From Viscum album (Eukaryota; Streptophyta; Magnoliopsida; Santalales; Viscaceae), in the NCBI GenBank assembly GCA_963277665.1, contig OY728147.1, positions 1,262,191,424 to 1,262,255,423 on the forward strand: 64,000 nt of DNA. Direction: 5' to 3'. Each line of letters opens with the position of its first letter. The stretch's first letter is position 1. Of this stretch, positions 56,148 through 64,000 are shown piece by piece. The notes under the pieces were generated by a model, which was given only the letters and a program-made list of their open reading frames with translations, had not been told where the DNA came from and searched no databases. The translations under genes and the position numbers were made by a program.

Positions 56148-58288
56148 TGTGACATCCTGGACCTGGCTGCCCCTCAACCCGAGCCCCGAGCCTGATTGGC
56201 CACAAGACCCCTATCTCGTCTCCCCATAGGCCATGGGATGCTGACTAGCAGTAGGGGTGTAATGGTAGGTCAGTGGGGAGACTGTACCCCCATGTCAGAG
56301 TACACAGTGGTATAGCAGCAAGTGATTTAATAGCGGAATCACAACTAATGGATAAATATGAGAAAAAGGGAAACATACAAACCAAACAATAAAAGTAAAG
56401 AAAAACCTGATAAAAATACAAAATCCACATAGGTAGTGTCAGATACAAAATGGATGCATGGAATGCTGATATAGTAGAAATAGATGACAAGTATTCTATA
56501 TAGTAATACAAAAAGAGAAAAAAGGTAGTCCACGAGAATCTCTAGCCAAGCTCGGTCCTATGCTTTGGAACTCTAGCTTGAACATATATATATATCAAAA
56601 ACCTGAAGCTAGTCCTTTTCCCCTACTAGTACCTGCAGTAGTAAAGTCTACACAGGTGCCAAGGAGGACTCCCGAGAAGGGTGTGAGACAAGTCTCAGTA
56701 GGCCACCACCAACGGTGTCTATGTGTAATCCAAATAGGTGTTTGAAAAATAAACAATGTGTGGTAAACTTCAAGTAAGTAAAGAAAAGTAATAAACAACC
56801 CTCCCGCTCAGGTTCCGGAAGGACACCTGGTGGGTCTACCTGCTTCAAATCATGGATGGTATTCTGAACAATCATTAGGGGTATAAGTAAATAGATATAG
56901 GTTATCACTGGCATGAGGTAATCATGACTCTCATCCATGCTTCTCACATATGTAATAATCATCACTGGCACGAGGTATGAATGACTCTCATCCATAATAA
57001 CTGTAACTGGCGTGGGGAAGAATGCCTCCCACCGATAAAGGATATATAGGCATAGGGTAAGAATGCCTCCAGCCCTCACACGGAGATTCATCTGGAACGG
57101 GGTAAGAACACCTCCTGCCCATACATGGAGATTCATCTTGCACGGGGTAAGAATTACTCCCACCCACACACGGATTATCACAAGCATGTCAACACAGTAT
57201 GACATAACCATTCACATCACAATATATAAGGAAATCCATCTTATAACATATCAAATTAACAAAGCATGGAATTTCCCAATCACGTTATAAGGAAAAAATA
57301 TATCTCAATTCATTAAAGGGTTCGGGCTATCTCATCCTAGCCAACCTCTAACCCAACCATCTCATTTTCCTAACATGGAAAATCTTGTTCAAGACATAAC
57401 ATTAAGGTCCAAAGGTAAAAAGGGCCAAATCTTAAGGCATATCACCTATGGTTGACCACTCCCACTCCACACCTCATCCAAACACCCCAACAAGGTTAGA
57501 TTCATCAACCTCATAGCACACAGGTCATCTAGACATGAAGAAGTCAATATAAATACGGAATTTGATGAAAGAAAAACCATGACATGACGATAATAACTCA
57601 AAAAGGAGAAAACCCAAAATGGAAACCATGTGACCACCTACCTTAGAGGTGTAGACGTAGGGTCACTTGATATCAACCTTAGATTCACAGTAGTTTGGAA
57701 GAGATCTGAGTTTTAGTCCAATGCCTTGGAAATAGGGCATATGAGCCTACAGAAAAATAGTGAAATGAATACCAAGATTCACCGATGAAAGAAGGGTGCA
57801 TGAGGTAAGCCTTACTGAGGGTGATCCAACGCCTTCAACGGATCGAGAATCACACGCCGGGGGACGGAATAACCAAGAAAAGAGAGAGAGAAAGATTTTG
57901 GAGCACCAGGAGGTCTCCCCTCTGTTTTGTCCACGGGAAGGAGGAAAAGAAAAAAGTTCAGGCTTAAATAGAATTTAAGGGAAAAATGGTAATTTTTATC
58001 CATAATAGGGTCGCACGGTTTAGGCGCATGGTTTACCAAATCATGCATAAACCGTGTGCACCTCACTACCTCCCAGACAAAAGCCGTAGGGCCATGCGGC
58101 CTGGTCTGCATGGCCGTGCGCCCATGCAGGTGCCCGTGTCTGTATTTCTCAAACTTCCGGGCTCTGAACAAACCCCAGACACTCCCCAGACCTTCCTTAA
58201 GATGTTACACACATTAGAAAATCTTTAAGGAAATATTTGAGAGCAAAAATAACGATCCACACCTTTTCCAAAGAGTCTATTCATTACA
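56148..58288 (-). repeat. 5' LTR of element C
   Basis: It is 2141 bp, plus strand TGTGACATCC to TTCATTACA, and colinear with 48570-50663. Compared with the left LTR it has about two extra 45-bp minisatellite units near 57056-57190, an extra GGTTTAGGCGCATGGTTTACC segment near 58017, and a deletion of about 65 bases near 58140. The box is at 56679-56700. The 187-codon minus frame at 56648-57211 is made open by the minisatellite and is not a gene. Confidence 0.93.
57056..57190 (-). repeat. 45-bp tandem repeat in the element C 5' LTR
   Basis: GGTAAGAA starts at 57056, 57101 and 57146, exactly 45 bases apart. Between them is the phrase GGAGATTCATCTTGCACGG or a variant. The left LTR has only one unit here, so the expansion arose after the LTRs were made identical at insertion, or was lost on the left. 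Confidence 0.9.
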
Positions 58289-58293
58289 ATAAT

Positions 58294-59230
58294 GTCTTAG
58301 GTAACACATGCAATAAATGGTGGTGGCATTCATTCAAGAGAACTATCAAAGGTACCAAAAAAGAACATAACAATAGTGAATCATTTTATGAGACAACACC
58401 CTCCTGCTTTCAATGGATCTTTTGACCTAGTAGTGTCTGAAGTATGGATTAAATCCTTTGAAAAGATATTTGATGTTATGGGATATTCAAATAATCAAAA
58501 GGTAAGTATTTACATTTATCAATTTTAATGTGAATCTGATCAGTGGTGGTCAATGGTAAAGAATACCAGGGATATAGATGATATTTATGCCTTAGAGTGG
58601 GGTAAATTTAAAAGTATTTTCCTTGAAAAATATTTTCCTAAGGTGGTGCAGCTTAGGATAGAGAAGAAATTCCTTGATTTGAAGCAAAAAGAGGAAGATT
58701 CAGTGGTTGTGTATGAAGAGAACTTCACCTAACTGGTGAGGTATACTCCAAATATTATTATGGATCATGATAGAAAAATCAACCACTTTTACTTAGGGTT
58801 GAAGCCAAGTCATCAAAGGGCGTTGGAATCCCATGAATTAAAAAGTTATGAGAAACTTTTCCAATGTGATGAGAGGGTAGAGATGGAATTTTCTGATAAT
58901 GACATGAATTTTGACAATAAAGAGAAGAAGAGGTCCAGATTTCAATCGATGGGTAAGAATCGACCAATGAAATCTAATGGTAAGAAAATCCAGTTTTTAG
59001 TTTGTGAAAAGTGTTGAAAAAAGCACCCTAGGGAATTCCTTACTAAAAATGGGAAGTGTTTTCGATGTGGTAAGTTTAGAAATATGGCCCAAGATTGTAA
59101 TGAAAATGATCCTAAGACTAATCCTGATAAGAAAAATATAAAATGTTTTAAATGTGGTGAGATGGGTCATTATTAAAATGCCTGCCCAAAGAGATATACG
59201 AATGATGCCAAGAAGCTAGACTATAAGTAG
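58294..59230 (+). pseudogene. gag: Element K gag, main part
   Basis: It continues gag from 48569 after element C. Blocks: PPAFNGSFDLVVSEVWIKSF (near 58400), the CESDQWWSMV block, WGKFKSIFLEKYFPK (58600) and the FYLGLKPSHQRALE block (58789). Two zinc knuckles follow: 59057-59098 (CFRCGKFRNMAQDC, Asn in the His place) and 59144-59185 (CFKCGEMGHY-stop-NAC). The frame is broken by at least four stops, including one after FT near 58730. Confidence 0.87.
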
Positions 59231-59239
59231 AAAGGTGTA

Positions 59240-59600
59240 GTGAGATCCTTTGAGACTACGTTAGTAGATGTCGGGCCATCCAATGAAGTTGTATCAGGTA
59301 CCTTGTTTGTTTACTCAGATTTTTATAAATTTTTTTTTGATATGGGGATTACACATTCCTTTATTTTTTATAATTTTTCTGGTAAATTGGAAATGTCACC
59401 TCAACAAATGATACCAAAAATTATTGTTAAAACAACAGGGAGAAATATTCTAGAAAAGAGGAATTATAAGAATATTTCTATTGTGATCTATAGAAATAAT
59501 TTACCTACAAACCTTGTTGTTTTCCTTTAGTAGAGTTTGATTTCATTCTGGGAATGGATTAAATTTCTGTTTATCATGATAAGATTGATTGTAGAGATAA
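59240..59600 (+). pseudogene. pro: Element K aspartic protease
   Basis: The open frame 59240-59530 contains FFFDMGITHSFI. The active-site triad reads Asp-Met-Gly (Asp at 59339) instead of Asp-Thr-Gly, which should inactivate it. After a stop the expected FDVILGMDWL region appears as FDFILGMD (near 59530-59558, another frame). Confidence 0.83.
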
Positions 59601-60480
59601 AGAAGCTGTTTTTTGGAAAGAGTTTTAGTTTTTATTCAAGAATGAACCCATACAATTGATAAAATATCGGGAAGCTGAGAAACTATTGAAAGATAGAAAT
59701 AAAAGATATCTTGCTCATATTGTTGAATGTAAGGGAAATATTCAGATTAATGATGTGCCATTGGTAAATTAATACCTTTATGTTTTTCCTGATGAGTTTC
59801 CCAATGTCATACCTAATCGGGAAATCGAATTCACAATTGACTTAGTTTATAATGATAAGCCAATTTCAAAACCCCCATATATAATGGATCAAATAGAACT
59901 TATGGAATTGAAAAATCATTTGTAAGATTTTCTTGATAAATGATTCATTCATCCTAGAACATCACCATGGGGTGCTCCTGTTTTTTTCGTTAAAAAGAAA
60001 GATGGTTCCATGAGACTTTTCATTGATTATAGAGCTTTGAATAACATCACTATTAAAAAAAAGTATCCTTTGCCTCATATCGATGACTTGTTTGATCAGT
60101 GCTATGGAGCTCATTACTTTTCCAAGATTAACTTGAGATTTGAATACCATCAGCTAAAGGTAAAGGAGGATGACATCTCAAAAATAGATTTTCGTACTAG
60201 ATATGGGCATTATGATTTTTTTATTTCCATTTGGGTTAACTAATGCTCCTGCTGTATTCATGAATCTTATGAATAGAATATTTCATGAGTTCTTGGATAA
60301 GTTTGTGGTTGTGTTTATTGATGACATTCTGGTATTTTATAATAATAAAGAGGAGCATGAAAAATATCTAAGGCTGGTTTTACAAACCATAAAGGAAAAT
60401 AAACTATATGGAAAATTCAGAAAGTGTGTTTTTTGGTTGCAATAGATTTATTTTCTTGGGAACATTGTAAATAATTATGA
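59601..60480 (+). pseudogene. rt: Element K reverse transcriptase
   Basis: Blocks: FPDEFPNVIPNREIEF (59778), [22 protein letters not shown] (59945), the [21 protein letters not shown] block (60013) and [13 protein letters not shown]. The frame shifts near 60215-60230 (between YGHYDFF and [10 protein letters not shown]). The catalytic FIDD is intact at 60314-60325, followed by [19 protein letters not shown]. Two open pieces overlap (60010-60243 and 60203-60445) with a frame change between them. Confidence 0.9.
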
Positions 60481-61310
60481 AATAAAAATGGATCCTACCA
60501 AAAAAAGTGGTTGATGAATGGAAAAGACCCACAAATGTTATAGAGATTCGTAGTTTTATTGGATTAGCAGGTTATTACCGATAGTTTTTTAAAAACTTTA
60601 CATGGTTATATAGTATTCTAACTAAGTTAATGTGAAAAGGGGTTCAATTTATTTGGATAGAATAATGTGATGTTTGTTTTCAAGAACTGAAGAAGAGATT
60701 GGAAAATTCATCACTTTTGGCCTTGCTTTCCTAAAATGGAGAGTTTTTCATCTAAAATGATGCTTCATTGAAGGGAATTGGTTGTGTTATAAAATAGAAT
60801 GATCAGAAAATTGCTTATGATTCAAGGAAACTAAAAACCCATGAGTTAAATTATCCAACACATGATTTGTAATTGGCAGCTATGGTTTTTTACATTTAAA
60901 ATTTGGAGGAATCATTTATACGGAGCCAAATGTCAAATATATACTGACCATAAAAGTATGAAGTATATATTCAATCAGAAGGAATTAAACACGAGGCAGA
61001 GAATATGGCCTTAACTGATGAAGGATTATGATTGCACGATCAATTACCATCCAGGAAAAGAAAACAAAGTGGAAGATGCCTTGAGTCAAAAACATCATGC
61101 ATCATTAAAAATGTTACATTTGGAACATGATCTCTTGATTAATGATTTGATGAATTTCTCTTAGAAGTTTTTAGTGTAGGAAATACCTCTGTTTTATTTC
61201 AGGTTTTAGTGCAGTCATCGTTAGCATATATAATTAAGTAACCGTAGAAGGAATCTTCATTTTAACATTTACGAAATTAATTGAATTTCCTACCATCATG
61301 AAAAATAAAT
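60481..61310 (+). pseudogene. rnh: Element K RNase H and start of integrase, truncated
   Basis: Pieces include FQELKKRLENSSLLALL (60680), the DASLKGIGC block (catalytic Asp, near 60765), [21 protein letters not shown] (60801), and YHPGKENKVEDALSQKHHASL (61042-61110), the RNase H end. A decayed QVLVQSSLA and KESSF-stop-HLRN stretch (61198-61275) is the usual lead-in to integrase. The integrase itself is missing: at about 61310-61320 the sequence changes to LTR-like DNA of element D. Confidence 0.82.
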
Positions 61311-61319
61311 TATTTAAAT

Positions 61320-62461
61320 AATACATTACAATATTCCATGTTTATTTTAAAATATTTATTTTCTTTAATATTTGGAAATATTTTAGTTTTTAAAGATGTG
61401 ATTTCAAAAGTTGAAAGTTTATATTCTTCAATAAATGCTCCAAGTGATCTTTCAAAATCATTTTCCAACTAAGATGACATACTTTAATGTTAAGTAATAT
61501 TTACTAGGGATATTATCCAATTATACCATCCTTATTCTTTATATAGTTGGTTTATTTTTATGATAACAAGATGTTTATGAAACTAATTTCTTTTCCATGG
61601 GTTATTCTATGATGAAATGATGAAATGTTTATCGAACTCATTTATTTTCAACGAGTTATGATATGATGAAATGTTTATGAAACCCATTTCCTTTTGTAGT
61701 TTTTGATATTATCAATTTGTTATGATATTTTGGCACACATGTGTATGAATTATGTAATGTGTGGGACCTATATCTTCCTCCAATGTATTGGGTAAATATT
61801 GATATCTCATGAGAAAAATATGAATGGAATGGGGAGTGAACCTAGTTCAGTGAGATAATTTGTCTTCTATGATAGTATTTGGAGCGAAACTTGACAATTA
61901 TAATGGTTAGAGGAGTGAAACAATTCCACTATGATAATTTTGGAAATGATCCTTGACTACTAAAGAAATGCTTTTATATGATTATATGTATGCCACAAAT
62001 CTATGCCTTATCCCAATGTTGTGCTCTCTTGGATCATATTATTTGATTCTATTATGATCCATGTCTTATAAAATGCCAAGATTTATTCCATGACTCAATT
62101 TTATGATATATGATATCCCAGGTATATTTTTTAAATGTTATTCTCATGTTCTCTTACCATTATGCACATGTTATGTTGATATATCTCTATTTTATCCTTA
62201 CTGAGTAGTTGAGCTCACCATTTCTTATGTTTCCTTTACCCAAGTAATGAAGAAAGGTATTATGTATTATGTGTCTAAGAAGGGTTATAGTTATTAATAA
62301 ATTATAGTTAGATGATGTAGTTCACTTATGAACCAGTTTTTTATGTGTCTATGTTTCTAAAGGCACTAGACCTAAATGATTCTATCATAAATCATTATTT
62401 TATTTAATGAATGTTCATCTATTTAGATGTTATATATGTATTAAATGCATGGGTTGTTATA
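61320..62461 (+). repeat. Gypsy LTR of element D, 5' end missing
   Basis: About 1.14 kb, ending TTGTTATA just before the primer site. Blocks shared with A, G and K: a GGGACCTATATC...CCAATGTATTGGGTAAAT box (61763-61800), repeat-like sequence (61860-61960), the TACTGAG...CTCACC box (62199-62219) and TCTAAAGGCACTAGACC (62352). It is less than half the length of LTR K, and no TGTAA start is visible. The upstream part may be lost or may never have been here. Confidence 0.65.
61573..61720. repeat. Imperfect 46-54 bp direct repeat in LTR D
   Basis: GTTTATGAAACTAATTTC, GTTTATCGAACTCATTTA and GTTTATGAAACCCATTTCC start at 61573, 61627 and 61673, each preceded by GATGAAAT or GATGT. Between them lies a CAnGnGTTATnnTATGATG block. 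LTR A has a single related block (minus strand near 1330-1400). Confidence 0.65.
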
Positions 62462-62462
62462 T

Positions 62463-62473
62463 TTGGTATTATA
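62463..62473 (+). other. Primer-binding site, tRNA-Met-like (element D)
   Basis: TTGGTATTATA follows the LTR end; the first seven bases match TTGGTAT exactly. The downstream CTAAGGTTTTATTAAACC parallels TATGGTTTAGATAAC of element K. Confidence 0.55.
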
Positions 62474-62994
62474 CTAAGGTTTTATTAAACCTATAGAAAC
62501 TAGGATGGGAAAAATTTAGCGAGATCCATAGGGATTTATCTAGGGATATATCTAAGTATAAGTGTAACGAAATGCTAGAGTGTATAAAAATATCCTAGAA
62601 TATTGTTAAAGGATAGAGTGATTGGTTTTCAAGTAATTACATCCCTATCTAGATAATACAAGTGGATGTGTCTCTGACATAGTTGTACCCAGTGGTAATA
62701 ACTCCAAAAAGGGCACATTAAGCTAGACTCAATCATCACCTGGTGCATGACAATGTGCCTTACTATACACCTAGTTTGAAACTCTTAGGGATATGTTTTG
62801 GAAATTCAAAAACTCTTTATAAACCATCATTATGGATTTTAATATATGATTACCATGAATTAACTAAGTTAAACCTAAGGTTTCATAGTTTGAAAATAAG
62901 GTTTCATGATTTATAAATACTATAAATTATTTTTCATGATTATGTGATTTTCCACTATGATTATTGTTTCTCACACTACAATGTTTTTTAGTTG
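62474..62994 (+). other. Untranslated leader of element D
   Basis: About 520 bases of AT-rich sequence before gag. It shares blocks with the minus strand of 60-380 (element A leader), for example TCTAAGTATA. No reading frame of note. Confidence 0.55.
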
Positions 62995-64000
62995 ATGGCT
63001 AGAACCTTAAGGAATAATGTTAATGACAAATATGATAGAAAATTCAATGATTTTCCTCCCAAGAAACCAAATTTTATGGGAGTTGGAATACAAAATATCA
63101 TTGTTATTATCACAAAGCTTTCTCAAACTATGAATCATGATGAACTTACAAAAATTCAAAGGAGGGGACAAAATATTGTTAAGTCCTTCATGAGGAAATG
63201 CCCACTGTATTTTAGTGGTTCCACTGATCACCTAGTTACTAAGAAATGGATCATTACCATTGAAAAGATATTTTCCCATTCACCAGTGTTTGGATCATGA
63301 AAAAAATCATTTTGGTTGTCTATTATTTGGAAGGTGAAGAATATAAATGGTGGAATATTATTATAAATACGAGTCAACAAGTTGAAAATGAAATTACAGA
63401 ATGGGATGAGTTTAAGAAATTATTTTTAGATAATTTATTTCCTAATATTCCTCACATGAAAATAGATAAGGAATTCCTTGAGTTAAATAATAAGGATAAT
63501 GAATTTGTTGGTACCCAAGAAGAAAATTTTATAAGAATTTAAATGTATGATTTTGGTATTATCAACCAACCTAGAAGTAAGTTTGATTGATTCTTATATG
63601 GATTAAAACCAAGTATCCGAATGGAATTTTCCATAAGGGACTTTAATAACTATAAATAAATTTTTTTATGAACTATCAAGGTTGAAATGAATATTGTATT
63701 TACCCCTGAATCACATGGTTTTGATAAGAAAAGAAAGATAGAATTTAAATTAAACTCTAAAAACCATGGAGCTAAGAATATGATATTTTCTTCATGATCA
63801 ATGTATATAAGGAAACATAGAAAAAAGTTTCACAAGAGGACTTGTAAATGTTTCAAGTTTGTAAGGGAAGGTCATCGAGAAATTGATTGCTGAAGTGATG
63901 GGATGAAGTTAGCTAATGATGTGAATAGAGAGAAAGCTCCATAGAATTCAAAACCTCTACTATAGTGGTTCAAATTCATGGAGTATGGGAATTATTCTAA
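62995..64000 (+). pseudogene. gag: Element D gag, continuing past the window
   Basis: The chosen start is ATG 62995 (MARTLRNN); an adjacent ATG at 62992 is also in frame. The capsid region includes KKWIITIEKIFSHSP, then after a frame change near 63290-63300 the YYLEGEEYKWW block (63315-63350) and the open frame to 63542. Then FLYGLKPSIRMEF (63591) and one zinc knuckle at 63849-63890 (CFKFVREGHREIDC), whose second Cys is Phe. Stops are present near 63301, 63541 and later. The polyprotein continues beyond the right edge. Confidence 0.8.

Larger units (their letters stand above)
48570..58288 (-). mobile_element. Element C: near-complete Gypsy retrotransposon nested in element K
   Basis: The element is 9719 bp on the minus strand, with 3' LTR 48570-50663 and 5' LTR 56148-58288 and perfect target duplication ATAAT (48565-48569 and 58289-58293). 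The LTRs follow TGTAA...CACA (the left outer end has TA for TG). It carries primer site, gag with zinc knuckles, protease, RT, RNase H, integrase and polypurine tract. Gag to the RT catalytic domain lies in one frame (55329 to about 52861) and RNase H to integrase in another (about 52816 to 50700), so one frameshift plus scattered stops separates it from an open polyprotein. GC content is visibly higher than its surroundings. It is probably a chromovirus-type element (inference from the integrase end). Confidence 0.96.

Noticed and set aside
56648..57211. 187-codon minus-strand frame with repeated Trp/Ala/Gly blocks
   Set aside because: The frame is opened by a 45-bp minisatellite (divisible by three) in the LTR, so it is a repeat artefact.
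61320..62461. 3' LTR of element K
   Set aside because: It is followed by a primer site, leader and a new gag, so it acts as a 5' LTR; its length also differs strongly from LTR K.
1..64000. A new defence or biosynthetic system, tRNA, rRNA or host gene
   Set aside because: No supporting motif was found. Nearly every recognisable coding piece belongs to Copia or Gypsy elements; the one unassigned remnant, near 40.3 kb, is too short to support such a system.

Overview
This window is an intergenic stretch of a large, AT-rich flowering-plant genome built almost wholly from nested, decayed LTR retrotransposons. The plant assignment rests on plant-type Copia and Gypsy polyproteins, initiator-tRNA-Met primer sites, an Athila/Calypso-like tRNA-Asp primer site and LTRs of 1.6-2.6 kb. 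I see no host gene, tRNA, rRNA, CRISPR array or bacterial-type system. The species cannot be named from the sequence.

Layout. (A) 1-4163 plus 13247-~14330, minus strand: LTR and leader of an old Gypsy element, split by Copia-1. (Copia-1) 4164-13246, plus: complete element with LTRs of about 1.6 kb, target duplication GGAAT, and gag-PR-IN-RT-RNase H full of stops. (G) ~14330-15142 plus 24701-~27709, plus strand: a second LTR of the same family as A, head-to-head with it and split by Copia-2. (Copia-2) 15143-24700, minus: complete but badly decayed. (Gypsy-1) 27752-37022, plus: complete, target duplication TGCTA, inserted just downstream of LTR G. (Copia-3) ~37.4-39.5 kb: remnant with integrase and the start of RT. 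(J) ~39.5-45.7 kb, plus: Athila-like Gypsy with a tRNA-Asp primer site. (K) 45709-48569 plus 58294-~61310, plus: Gypsy element whose gag is interrupted by element C. (C) 48570-58288, minus: the best-preserved element, target duplication ATAAT. (D) ~61320-64000, plus: truncated LTR, leader and gag of another Gypsy element running off the right edge.

How the parts work together. Within each element the pieces form one replication cycle: the LTR drives RNA, the primer site takes a host tRNA, Gag packages the RNA, and PR, RT/RNase H and IN process, copy and insert it. None can be autonomous as read, because every polyprotein has stops or frameshifts. Many stops sit where the family has Gln, Trp or Arg, as expected from deamination of methylated cytosine.

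The points most worth a second look are the head-to-head LTR pair centred near 14.3 kb with one Copia in each arm; a shared LTR layout in which a minisatellite precedes a TACTGAG...CTCACCC-like box in elements A, G, K, D and C; the GC-rich motif clusters in otherwise AT-rich LTRs; the serial PPT-like boxes of Copia-1; and an unassigned coding remnant near 40.3 kb. LTR divergence was judged by eye only.
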